Source: Maridesulfovibrio hydrothermalis AM13 = DSM 14728 (GTDB taxonomy: Bacteria > Desulfobacterota > Desulfovibrionia > Desulfovibrionales > Desulfovibrionaceae). Taken from it: a stretch of DNA of 64,000 nt. The stretch covers positions 919,870-983,869 of the forward strand of contig NC_020055.1 in assembly GCF_000331025.1 (NCBI RefSeq), given 5' to 3'. This document shows positions 9,838 to 16,606 of this stretch, piece by piece (the stretch's first letter is position 1; each line of letters begins with the position of its first letter). The notes beneath the pieces are model-generated. The model saw only the letters and a list, made by a program, of their open reading frames with translations. It had not been told where the DNA came from and did not search any database. The position numbers and the translations under genes were made by a program.

Positions 9838-10875
9838 ATGAAAAATATATATCAAAAGAACAAGCCTGCTTTTATCTCCATCATGCGGGACAAAATCAAA
9901 GAATCCGCTCCAGTTCGCCTGTTTCAGAATATACTATTGAGGTTTGCCAAAAGCAGTCTCAAAACAAGGGCCGTCATGGCTATTTTGCTGCTTACGGTCA
10001 TACCGGCAGGAACAATACTCGCACTGATGGATAATGTAAGCAAAAGAGAACTGGCCATGTACCTGAGCCTGCACTTCAGCCTGTGCATTGCCTTTTGCCT
10101 CCCGCTTGCCAATTGGCTGAACGAGTGGCTGGTCAACAGAGAACTGCGAAACATGAATAAATTCTGCGTCAGCCTGAAGCATGGCAGGCTGGATCAGCGA
10201 ATTGAACTTTTTGCCAAGAGCGTAGAAGCCGCCCCTGATGAATTGACCCGTCTGCAACAAAACCTTAACTGGCTGGCCCACACTGTTGCTAAACGGGAAT
10301 ACAGCCTGACACGCTCTCTTGCCCAAACTAACAAAGATAAAGAAAGGCTCAATCTGCTCTCCTACACAGACCACCTCACCGGACTGTTCAATAAGCGATT
10401 CTTCGAACTTAAGCTCGTGGAAGCCTGCTCCAAATGCATTTCATGTAAAACACCTCTGCACCTCATGCTAATTGACTGTGATCACTTCAAGGAGGTCAAT
10501 GACCTGTTCGGCCATCAGGAAGGCGATAAGCTTCTTGCCAGACTGGGGCAGATTATAGATTCTTCCGTCCGCGGAGGGACAGACTTCCCTTTCCGGTTCG
10601 GAGGAGATGAATTCGGAGCCATACTTGTCGGCGTTGATTCATCGCGTTGTGAGGAGATTGCCGAACGCATCCGCAGAAGATTTGCGGACCTTAAAGTAGG
10701 AAGAGCCAGCCTGAGTATCGGCATATCCAAGCTTTGCTGTCAGGCCCAGAATCCGGAAACTGAAGCGGAATCACTTATTTCCACGGCTGATAAAGCCCTC
10801 TATTTCGCAAAAAATACCGGACGGGACAAAGTAATAAGTCCCGCCCAGTATAAAGAAATTGCCCCTAATGTCTAA
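9838..10875 (+). CDS. Membrane diguanylate cyclase
   Basis: About 345 residues. ATG 9838 is preferred because GAGGT lies five bases upstream; an in-frame GTG at 9823 lacks a ribosome site. Two membrane helices occupy about 45-65 (A-I-L-L-L-T-V-I-P-A-G) and 72-98, with almost no loop between them, then a linker helix and a GGDEF domain from about 180. The active site is an intact GGDEF (FRFGGDEF). The R-x-x-D inhibitory site is not conserved: the four residues at that place read GGTD, so feedback inhibition by cyclic di-GMP may be absent. A cysteine-rich insert (CSKCISCKTP) lies early in the GGDEF domain. Convergent with the next gene. Confidence 0.88.
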   Translation: MKNIYQKNKPAFISIMRDKIKESAPVRLFQNILLRFAKSSLKTRAVMAILLLTVIPAGTILALMDNVSKRELAMYLSLHFSLCIAFCLPLANWLNEWLVNRELRNMNKFCVSLKHGRLDQRIELFAKSVEAAPDELTRLQQNLNWLAHTVAKREYSLTRSLAQTNKDKERLNLLSYTDHLTGLFNKRFFELKLVEACSKCISCKTPLHLMLIDCDHFKEVNDLFGHQEGDKLLARLGQIIDSSVRGGTDFPFRFGGDEFGAILVGVDSSRCEEIAERIRRRFADLKVGRASLSIGISKLCCQAQNPETEAESLISTADKALYFAKNTGRDKVISPAQYKEIAPNV

Positions 10876-10892
10876 ACTACCTAGAAATAAAA

Positions 10893-11126
10893 TTAAGATT
10901 TAACTCCATTTGCCATATCTGATTTGGCTTCATCCACAAGACGGGCCACCTCATCTTTGGCGCTGGTGTATTTCTTGCCGGCCCAATTGCTCGCCCTGAC
11001 CGAACCTCTGACAACTTTAGTCACTGCGGGCTTTACTCCGCCTGCTTTATAAACAGCATAGGCCGCAACTCCAACCACTGTAGCTGTTGTAGAGACCAAC
11101 AGCAATCTTCCAAGACTAAAACTCAT
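10893..11126 (-). CDS. Small single-helix membrane protein, DUF5132-like
   Basis: A 77-residue protein: hydrophobic helix about 6-25 (VSTTATVVGVAAYAVY), then G-G-V-K-P-A-V-T-K-V-V-R-G and an amphipathic, charged tail. The pattern, a Gly/Ala-rich helix followed by A-x-K-x-x-V-R-G and an acidic helix, resembles small DUF5132-type proteins found beside P-type ATPases, and it echoes the C-terminal halves of the two Q/P-rich proteins at 15.2-16.3 kb. Family assignment is tentative. A Fur-like sequence lies upstream at 11209-11224. Ribosome site is AGGAGG. Possible member of the iron-compartment set, transcribed separately. Confidence 0.65.
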   Translation of the reverse strand: MSFSLGRLLLVSTTATVVGVAAYAVYKAGGVKPAVTKVVRGSVRASNWAGKKYTSAKDEVARLVDEAKSDMANGVKS

Positions 11127-11208
11127 ATATTTTTCCTCCTAATCTTTTATTGTTTAAAATGCACAATTCACAGCTACCCCACCCTGAGTTTAAAATGCAA
11201 ACTCCGCA

Positions 11209-11224
11209 ATTGAAAACGATTTGC
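11209..11224 (-). promoter_or_regulatory. Fur-like site upstream of the 77-residue membrane protein
   Basis: ATTGAAAACGATTTGC matches the left half and core of the Fur-type palindrome found upstream of fur. It abuts the stop codon of fur and lies about 85 bp before the start of the downstream small gene on the minus strand. Confidence 0.4.
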
Positions 11225-11656
11225 TTATGCATCCCGACAACGGGCGCAGATTCCATAAAGAATCATCTTGTGTCTATTTAGCGTAAATCCATGCTTTTGG
11301 GCCAGAGACTCCTGCAAATCTTCAATGCGCTCTTCCACAACTTCAATTTTCATGTTGCAACGCACGCAAACCAGATGGTCATGATGCTGTTTGTTATAAC
11401 GGCATTCAAAACGCGTTACCCCGTCCCCGAAATCTAGGGATTCAGCTATACCGCTTTCCGCCAGAAGCTTTACCGTTCTGTAAACAGTTGCCGGGCTGAT
11501 AGTCGGATCCTGCTTGCAAACCTGCATATATAATTCTTCACATGAATGATGCCCGTCTGTGCCAAGAAAAACTTCCAGTACCACCCGACGCTGTTCAGTG
11601 GCTGCCATATTGTTTTTCGAAAGGTACTCTAAAAAAGCATGCTGAGGACTGAACAC
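11225..11656 (-). CDS. fur: Fur family metal-responsive repressor
   Basis: A 143-residue Fur-family DNA-binding protein. The winged helix occupies about 1-85 (P-A-T-V-Y-R-T-V-K-L-L recognition helix near 58-68). The dimerisation and metal domain carries H-H-D-H-L-V-C-V-R-C (structural Cys pair and metal-site His) and a second C-A-R-C near the C-terminus, which is the usual Fur layout with a Cys4 zinc site. GTG start at 11656 has AGGGGGA close upstream. Its own promoter bears a near-palindromic Fur-type site, suggesting autoregulation. Lying between feoAB and the ferrosome-like genes, it is the natural candidate for controlling both (inference); PerR or Zur specificity cannot be excluded from sequence alone. 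Confidence 0.9.
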   Translation of the reverse strand: MFSPQHAFLEYLSKNNMAATEQRRVVLEVFLGTDGHHSCEELYMQVCKQDPTISPATVYRTVKLLAESGIAESLDFGDGVTRFECRYNKQHHDHLVCVRCNMKIEVVEERIEDLQESLAQKHGFTLNRHKMILYGICARCRDA

Positions 11657-11685
11657 TCTTCCCCCTTTTATTTTAAAATAGAAAA

Positions 11686-11734
11686 TGAATGAAATTGAAA
11701 TTGACGACTATTATCAAGTGAAAACGATTGTCAA
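11686..11734 (-). promoter_or_regulatory. fur promoter with two Fur-type sites
   Basis: TGAAAACGATTGTCAA (11719-11734) is close to the TGA-x-AA-N2-ATT-x-TCA palindrome; its TTGACA on the minus strand can serve as the -35 element. A second site of three TGAAAT-like hexamers spans 11686-11704. Together they suggest autoregulation of fur. Confidence 0.55.
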
Positions 11735-11871
11735 CCCTGAGCGGACACTTTTAATCGCCAAATGATCAAAATTATGCGGCCATTACTATTCAATAAACTC
11801 TAACTGTACATGATTAGGCTTTATAAACAGTGGGTTAGCACAGCCACAGGTCAGGGCAGTATAAAAATGCA

Positions 11872-11884
11872 ATTGAAATTCAAT
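11872..11884 (+). promoter_or_regulatory. Fur-like palindrome upstream of the 115-residue membrane protein
   Basis: ATTGAAATTCAAT is a perfect 13-bp palindrome and sits just after a TATAAA box at 11861-11866. It uses the same hexamers as the sites before feoA and fur, and lies about 120 bp before ATG 12006. Confidence 0.5.
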
Positions 11885-11954
11885 CGTGCAGTTTCCCAAA
11901 AGAATGCTGAAAAGGCTAACTTAGACTCAGGATAAAAAATCACCAACTTTAAAC

Positions 11955-11988
11955 GGGGACAATATCCGGTAAGAACCGGATTATCCCC
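11955..11988 (+). other. Leader hairpin before the 115-residue membrane protein
   Basis: GGGGA-(bulge)-AT-TCCGGT pairs with ACCGGA-TT-A-TCCCC around an AAGA loop, ending four bases before the AAGGAG ribosome site of the gene at 12006. No T-run follows, so it is a 5' leader structure rather than a terminator; it may affect translation or RNA stability. Confidence 0.45.
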
Positions 11989-12005
11989 TGTAAGGAGAAA
12001 CTCAT

Positions 12006-12353
12006 ATGACTACAACAACCACAAGAATTCTTCCCGTCGTTACTGCCTCTGCTGCTGCAACCGGTGCACTGATAGGTGGAACTGTCGCAGCTGTGCGGGG
12101 AACCATTGCAGTTAAAGAAGGAAAAATGACTAAATGTGAAGCTGCCAAAGCTGTGGCTACAGAATCCGCCGGAACAGGGCTGGCTACTGCTGCCGGAATT
12201 GCTGTAACCGGACTGCTCGGAATTGGCGGAATTGTCGGCATTCTGGGATTTACTGTAGTTGCTACCGGAGCAAAAATGGCATGGGACAAGGCAGTTCCAG
12301 CATTTTCCACTGAGAATAAACCGGTAGCACTGTGTTCTGCTGAAAACAAATAA
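12006..12353 (+). CDS. Glycine-rich membrane protein, ferrosome-associated candidate
   Basis: A 115-residue hydrophobic protein with two Gly/Ala-rich helices (about 10-32, A-S-A-A-A-T-G-A-L-I-G-G, and 55-85, G-L-A-T-A-A-G-I-A-V-T-G-L-L-G-I-G-G) joined by a basic loop (K-E-G-K-M-T-K-C-E-A). Repeated G-x-x-x-G spacing suggests tight helix packing, as in magnetosome MamC-like and ferrosome-associated small proteins; I see no definite family. AAGGAG eight bases before ATG. It has its own Fur-like site, leader hairpin and terminator, so it is a separate transcript beside the ATPase operon. Role proposed from context: a compartment membrane protein. Confidence 0.7.
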   Translation: MTTTTTRILPVVTASAAATGALIGGTVAAVRGTIAVKEGKMTKCEAAKAVATESAGTGLATAAGIAVTGLLGIGGIVGILGFTVVATGAKMAWDKAVPAFSTENKPVALCSAENK

Positions 12354-12399
12354 GCTGCCCTGAGTAAAATGAAAGGGATTTACCCTTTAAACCGTATAA

Positions 12400-12444
12400 A
12401 AAGCATCAGGCCCGCCGCCGCTAGGCAGGTGAGCCTGATGCTTT
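12400..12444 (+). terminator. Terminator after the 115-residue membrane protein
   Basis: A 12-bp stem AAAGCATCAGGC/GCCTGATGCTTT with a GC-rich loop closes the transcript of the gene ending at 12353. The T-tract after it is short. Confidence 0.65.
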
Positions 12445-12546
12445 CAAATAAACACGCTGCCGGATAATCGTGATCCTGCTTTACCTGCAATGACCTCAAT
12501 CATTCATCATTTTACCTGAGAGCTTATGATTAAAATCAAATTTTCG

Positions 12547-12614
12547 TTGACAAAGAGTTTTCTCATTTGTATCTAGCATTTTCATGGTGTTGAGATTCAA
12601 TTTCAATATCAATA
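12547..12614 (+). promoter_or_regulatory. Promoter and Fur-like site of the ATPase operon
   Basis: TTGACA (12547-12552), 17-base spacer, TATCTA (12570-12575), then an A/T repeat at 12590-12614 containing ATTCAATTTCAATATCAAT, the reverse of the hexamers seen before feoA. The layout, promoter followed closely by the repeat, is the same as at feoA and suits Fur repression. Confidence 0.6.
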
Positions 12615-12656
12615 AATACTGATACAAAGTTCCAACAAAAAATCAGGACTAACAAA

Positions 12657-14855
12657 TTGAAAAAACAGCATAAAAAAGCCAGCATCAAGCATTCAATACC
12701 GGGTAGAATCAGGATTAAAATTCCGGATCTGAAAAAGAATCTTCTGCTTTGCAGCACCCTTGAACGGGGGCTTGAAAGAGTTGAAGGCATCAGACATACA
12801 AGAAGCAACGAAAAGTGTGCCTGCCTTATTATTCGCTACAATTCCAAATATATTTCACCTGAAATCGTCACCGAAACCGTCCTTGAGCTGGTTGGGATAC
12901 ACACCACTGAGACCTGCCCCATAAAGGGCAAAAGCGAATGCGGCTGCCCGCAGGTAAAGAGTGCCCTGCGTTACTTTTCATTTGTATCTGCTGTTGGAGG
13001 CGCAGTTCTCATAAGTGAATCACTGCTGGGACTGACCATCGCACAGACCCTTTTCAGTCCTCTTGGATTTTTAACTGTCCTCGCTGCCGCTCCGCTGGTT
13101 AAGGAGGCCGTGCAAAAAGCAAGAGAAAAGAAATTCGGCCTAGAAGGCATTCTGGCAGGTGGAATTATGGCTGCGGTCATTGCCGGAGAAGCCATGACCG
13201 CCTTTGAAATTCTGTGGATCAATGCAGGGGCGGAACTGCTGACGGCCTGGATTACCGAACGCTCCCGACAGGCCATTTCAGGTATTCTGGATAACACCAC
13301 CCATCATACTTTTGTCCTCAAAGACGGTGTTGAAGTCGAGGTTGAACTTAACAATGTACAAAAAGGTGATGTGGTCGTCCTGCACACCGGAGAGAAAATC
13401 TGCGTTGACGGCACTATTGTAGACGGTCAAGGGCTGATCAATGAAGCCCCTATCACCGGACGCGCCGATTTCATTCACAAAAAAATTGACGATCAGGTTT
13501 TTGCCGGAACCTTTGTGCGCGAAGGAGTCATATACGTAAAGGCCGAAGAAGTCGGTGACCGCACCTATCTGGCCCGCATACTTTATAAAGTTGAAGACTC
13601 CCTTGAAAATAAGACCGCTATTGAGTCCACTGCCGACAAACTTTCCGTACGTCTTGTTAAAATAGGTCTTGCCGCAACCATCGGGACTCTGCTGCTTACC
13701 CGTGATCCGTGGCGGGCATTTACGGTACTGCTGGTCATGGCCTGCCCCTGCGCGACCATTCTTTCCGCCTCCACTCCCATCAGTGCAGCAATTAACACCG
13801 CTGCCAGACACAATATCCTCATCAAAGGCGGTCGCTACCTCGAAGAGGTCGGAAGCTGCAACGTTGCCTGTTTTGATAAAACCGGAACTTTAACCGGAAA
13901 CGAGCCAAGTCTTGAGCAACTGCACACAATTAAAGGAATCGAAGAAAAAGAGATCCTGACTTATGCTTTCTCGGTTGAAACACACAACCACCACCCTCTT
14001 GCGCAGGCCATCAAGACCGAGGCTGACAAGCGTGATATAGTCCCGCTTCCTCATACGGTATGCGAATACTTTCTAGGTAAAGGCATGCGCGCCGAACTGC
14101 CGGGTCACAACGGTGATTCAATTGAAATTCTGGTCGGTAACAAAAAACTTACCGAACAGTTCGGTGTCCGCATCGGCTCTTTAAGCAGACAGGTCTCAGC
14201 CCTTAAACGCAAAGGACTGACTGTTCTCTACGTAATCAAAGATAAAGAACCCATCGGCCTCATGGCCTTTGCCAACACAGTCAGGGAAGGCTCCTATGAA
14301 GTACTTGCCTCTCTGGAGCAAAACGGTGTGGAGCGGACTGTCATGGTCACGGGCGACGAACCAGCCTCGGCAGCAAATCTTGCAGAGTCGCTGGGCATAA
14401 GCGAAATCCACGCCTCTGCCATGCCCGAAGAAAAAGCACAACTTGTACGCACCCTGCAAAAGGATGGCGGAAAAGTCATGATGGTCGGCGACGGCATCAA
14501 CGATGCTTTAGCCCTTGCGCAGGCCGATGTAGGCATTGCTATGGGAACCGGCGGAGCTGAAGTTGCGGTTGAAGCAGCAGATATCGCGCTGATTAACGAT
14601 GATCTGAACGGCCTGACTTATGTACAGCGTCTAAGTCAAGATACTGTAAAAATCGCTTATCAAAATTTCTGGCTGGCAACTGGATCAAATATTGTCGGAG
14701 TCGTTATGGGAGCCACCGGAGTTTTATCCCCGGTCATGGCTGGATTTCTGCACATTATCCATACCATAGGAGTCATTGCGAACTCCTCAAGACTGCTCAG
14801 TCATTCACCCAAAGCTATCGAACTTAACACAGGTAAAACAAATGAACTTTCATAA
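12657..14855 (+). CDS. P1B-type ATPase 1 with R-I-R motif, FezB-like
   Basis: Metal-pumping ATPase of 732 residues, from a TTG start (no better start upstream of the conserved N-terminus). The N-terminal HMA-like domain lacks C-x-x-C and carries H12-S-I-P-G-R17-I-R19-I-K; a Cys-rich linker (CPIKGKSECGCP, near 91-102) follows. Membrane site CPC at 363-365, phosphorylated Asp407 in DKTGTLT, HP locus H-H-P-L, and GDGIND are intact. The actuator loop that normally reads T-G-E is T-G-R here, an unusual change at the residue needed for dephosphorylation. R-x-R type N-termini are known from the ferrosome ATPases (P1B6, FezB), so iron loading of an internal compartment is the proposed job. First gene of the operon. 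Confidence 0.88.
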   Translation: MKKQHKKASIKHSIPGRIRIKIPDLKKNLLLCSTLERGLERVEGIRHTRSNEKCACLIIRYNSKYISPEIVTETVLELVGIHTTETCPIKGKSECGCPQVKSALRYFSFVSAVGGAVLISESLLGLTIAQTLFSPLGFLTVLAAAPLVKEAVQKAREKKFGLEGILAGGIMAAVIAGEAMTAFEILWINAGAELLTAWITERSRQAISGILDNTTHHTFVLKDGVEVEVELNNVQKGDVVVLHTGEKICVDGTIVDGQGLINEAPITGRADFIHKKIDDQVFAGTFVREGVIYVKAEEVGDRTYLARILYKVEDSLENKTAIESTADKLSVRLVKIGLAATIGTLLLTRDPWRAFTVLLVMACPCATILSASTPISAAINTAARHNILIKGGRYLEEVGSCNVACFDKTGTLTGNEPSLEQLHTIKGIEEKEILTYAFSVETHNHHPLAQAIKTEADKRDIVPLPHTVCEYFLGKGMRAELPGHNGDSIEILVGNKKLTEQFGVRIGSLSRQVSALKRKGLTVLYVIKDKEPIGLMAFANTVREGSYEVLASLEQNGVERTVMVTGDEPASAANLAESLGISEIHASAMPEEKAQLVRTLQKDGGKVMMVGDGINDALALAQADVGIAMGTGGAEVAVEAADIALINDDLNGLTYVQRLSQDTVKIAYQNFWLATGSNIVGVVMGATGVLSPVMAGFLHIIHTIGVIANSSRLLSHSPKAIELNTGKTNELS

Positions 14856-15159
14856 ACTGGTCGAGCTGGAAAAATATCTCGATGTAGCCCACCACGTACC
14901 GGGACGCATCCGGGTAAAATTCAGTCCATTAATCTTAACCAAACCCGCAGCTCTTGCTGCCATGCGGGACCATTGCGAACTCCCCGCAGCAATTCTCAGT
15001 GCAAGGCTCAACACCGCAGCCCGTTCAGTAGTAATCGAATACAATCCGGACGAAATTCTCCCCGAGGTCATTGAAGAATTAATCCAGGGACAAGATAAAA
15101 GCAAAAAAGTTGAAATCATCAGTGAACTGTATGGCAGGCTGATGAACCACCCCACATAA
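14842..15159 (+). CDS. Stand-alone HMA-like domain protein with R-I-R motif
   Basis: 105 residues from ATG 14842, which overlaps the end of the ATPase gene by 14 bp. It corresponds to the N-terminal domain of the two ATPases without the pump: HHVPGR22-I-R24-VK, then a beta-alpha-beta stretch (A-R-L-N-T-A-A-R-S-V-V-I-E-Y-N-P-D) that matches the HMA fold order. It has a single Cys (in H-C-E-L) and no metal-binding Cys pair, so a normal copper/zinc chaperone role is unlikely. Most simply it is an adaptor that docks on the same partner as the ATPase N-termini (inference). A longer in-frame start at 14776 lies inside the ATPase gene and is rejected. Confidence 0.75.
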   Translation: MNFHKLVELEKYLDVAHHVPGRIRVKFSPLILTKPAALAAMRDHCELPAAILSARLNTAARSVVIEYNPDEILPEVIEELIQGQDKSKKVEIISELYGRLMNHPT

Positions 15160-15192
15160 AAACATAAAAGTTTTAAAAATAAGGAGCATATG

Positions 15193-15924
15193 ATGTCTAC
15201 CGAACACACAGAGACAGAACAGCAGCCTCAGGAAACAACCGCGCCCCAGCAGCCCTATACTGCGCAGCCGGTAATGGGTCCAGACATGGGCCAGCCGCAT
15301 TTTTCCTATACAACTCCCGGTGATCCGTATCAGGGTGCTCCGGTTTCCGGTTACGTCCAGACCGATATATACGGTCAACCAGTAATGGGACAACCCGTTC
15401 AACAGCCAGTTCAGCAACCTGTTCAGCAGCCAGTTCAGCAACCAGCGCAGCAGCCAATGCAACAGCCGGTTTATTACGGTCAGCCGGCTTATCAGCAGCC
15501 CGTCTACCAGCAGCCGATATATCAGCAGCCGATGCAGCAGCCGATATATCAGCAGCCGTTGCAACAGCCAATACAGCAACCTTTACAGCAGCCGACACAA
15601 CAGGTTCCTCCGGCAGCTCCCAGTGCGTCTGAAGATCAGGTCAAACAATTTGTAGATCTGGTTAAAGATACAGCTGAAGGAAAGGCTGATCCGTCAAGTT
15701 TTATTAATTTTTTCAATGGAATTGATGACAGCTTCTGGAAAGGACTTCTCGTAGGTGCTGGCATTACCTTTGTATGCACCAGCAAAACGGTAAGATCCAT
15801 CTTCACCTCCGGTGGAACCGAGGAAATGTCAGCCGAAGAAGCCGAGAGACTCGAAGATCTCAAGGCAGAACAAGAATATAAAGCAGCTCAGGCAGCCAAA
15901 ACAGCCGAAGCTGAGAAGGAGTAA
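15193..15924 (+). CDS. Q/P-rich low-complexity protein with a C-terminal membrane motif
   Basis: About 243 residues; AAGGAG lies six bases before ATG 15193 (ATG 15190 is also possible). Residues about 1-60 are polar; 60-140 form an array of short P-V-Q-Q / Q-Q-P units rich in Gln, Pro and Tyr and surely disordered. Then comes an acidic helix, a hydrophobic segment with W-K-G-L-L-V-G-A-G (near 188-196), and an acidic E/A/K-rich tail that may form a coiled coil. I know no named family. The next gene has the same architecture in shorter form. Proposed role, from context, is a scaffold or surface coat of an iron compartment. Confidence 0.75.
   Translation: MSTEHTETEQQPQETTAPQQPYTAQPVMGPDMGQPHFSYTTPGDPYQGAPVSGYVQTDIYGQPVMGQPVQQPVQQPVQQPVQQPAQQPMQQPVYYGQPAYQQPVYQQPIYQQPMQQPIYQQPLQQPIQQPLQQPTQQVPPAAPSASEDQVKQFVDLVKDTAEGKADPSSFINFFNGIDDSFWKGLLVGAGITFVCTSKTVRSIFTSGGTEEMSAEEAERLEDLKAEQEYKAAQAAKTAEAEKE
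15379..15603 (+). repeat. Coding tandem repeat of Gln-Gln-Pro units
   Basis: Imperfect 12-base units such as GTTCAGCAGCCA encode P-V-Q-Q and Y-Q-Q-P repeats. The array is degenerate, lies in frame within the gene, and probably varies in length between strains. Confidence 0.85.
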
Positions 15925-15928
15925 TTAA

Positions 15929-16276
15929 ATGAGCCAAGACTACAACAACGACTACACATATTATTATCAGGATCCACGCATCACTGCACAGCAGCAGGTA
16001 GATACCTACCAGCAGGTCCAGCCCGTTCAATCTGTTCAGCCCGTTCAACAGGTCGAACCACCATCCACAGTACAAAGCTGGGTGGATGTAAAAGATTCAC
16101 GTTATCTTAAAGGGTTCTTAGTCGGTGCTGGAGTAGCACTGGTGGCATCCAACCCGACTGTGCAGAAAGCAGTGGTATCCGGCACTGTAAAGCTCTGGTC
16201 TGCGCTGCAGGGCGGAATCGAAGAAGCTAAAGAGAAAATTCAGGACATCAAAGCCGAAGTAAACGAGACTGAATAG
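15929..16276 (+). CDS. Short Q/P-rich protein with the same membrane motif, DUF5132-like
   Basis: 115 residues, four bases after the preceding stop. N-terminus is Tyr/Asn/Gln-rich (DYTYYYQDP), followed by V-Q-P-V-Q repeats to about 48. Residues 60-80 read L-K-G-F-L-V-G-A-G-V-A-L-V-A-S, matching position by position the motif of the previous gene, followed by A-V-V-S-G-T and an acidic amphipathic tail. The C-terminal half resembles small DUF5132-type proteins. It is almost certainly a shortened paralogue of its neighbour. Function unknown; location in the ATPase operon suggests the same compartment. Confidence 0.75.
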   Translation: MSQDYNNDYTYYYQDPRITAQQQVDTYQQVQPVQSVQPVQQVEPPSTVQSWVDVKDSRYLKGFLVGAGVALVASNPTVQKAVVSGTVKLWSALQGGIEEAKEKIQDIKAEVNETE

Positions 16277-16294
16277 TTAAGATAGCCTATTACA

Positions 16295-16329
16295 GGAGTG
16301 GCGGAGGGCCGCAGGCTCTTTGCCACTCC
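16295..16329 (+). other. Intra-operon hairpin
   Basis: GGAGTGGC (16295-16302) pairs with GCCACTCC (16322-16329), with an inner stem AGGGCC/GGCTCT. No T-run follows. It lies between two genes of the ATPase operon and may set differential expression by RNA processing or masking of a ribosome site. Confidence 0.55.
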
Positions 16330-16348
16330 GGAGGTTTCTGCAAAAGAG

Positions 16349-16606
16349 ATGAACACTTTCCCGGAACAGACACAAACAAAAGAGAAAAAAACTTTCCGCC
16401 AGTGCAAAGACTGTCCACTTGTGCCCAGTAAGACTAAGACAGCAGCCAAAGTTGGAATGGTTGCCACTCTCGGCGCATCAGCGGCTTCAGGAATATTGAA
16501 ATTCAAAGGAGCAAGAGCACTGCACATTTGGGCTTCTTTTGCCTTTGTCGGCTTTACAGCGTTGCACTATGCGGTCTCCCGCAAACCGAAAAGGACTGCA
16601 AAATGA
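16349..16606 (+). CDS. Small membrane protein with C-x-x-C and paired His
   Basis: 85 residues from ATG 16349; the longer GTG 16298 frame begins inside the hairpin and has no spaced ribosome site. It has a polar N-terminus with C-K-D-C-P, then a Gly/Ala helix (V-G-M-V-A-T-L-G-A-S-A-A-S-G) and a second helix H-I-W-A-S-F-A-F-V-G-F-T-A-L-H-Y. Two His about 16 residues apart in a helix are reminiscent of one helix pair of small haem-binding DUF4405-like membrane proteins; this is only a resemblance. Its stop overlaps the next start as ATGA, so it is translationally coupled to the second ATPase. Confidence 0.65.
   Translation: MNTFPEQTQTKEKKTFRQCKDCPLVPSKTKTAAKVGMVATLGASAASGILKFKGARALHIWASFAFVGFTALHYAVSRKPKRTAK

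Noticed and set aside
12002-12349. Minus-strand 115-codon frame over the small membrane gene
   Set aside because: Mirror of the plus-strand gene, which has a ribosome site, a Fur-like site and a terminator; the minus frame has none.
15079-15598. Minus-strand frames across the Q/P-rich region
   Set aside because: Products of the CAG/CCA repeat read backwards; low-complexity Leu or Ala runs without start signals.
15379-15603. CRISPR-like array
   Set aside because: Units are 12 bases, contiguous, in frame and lack spacers.
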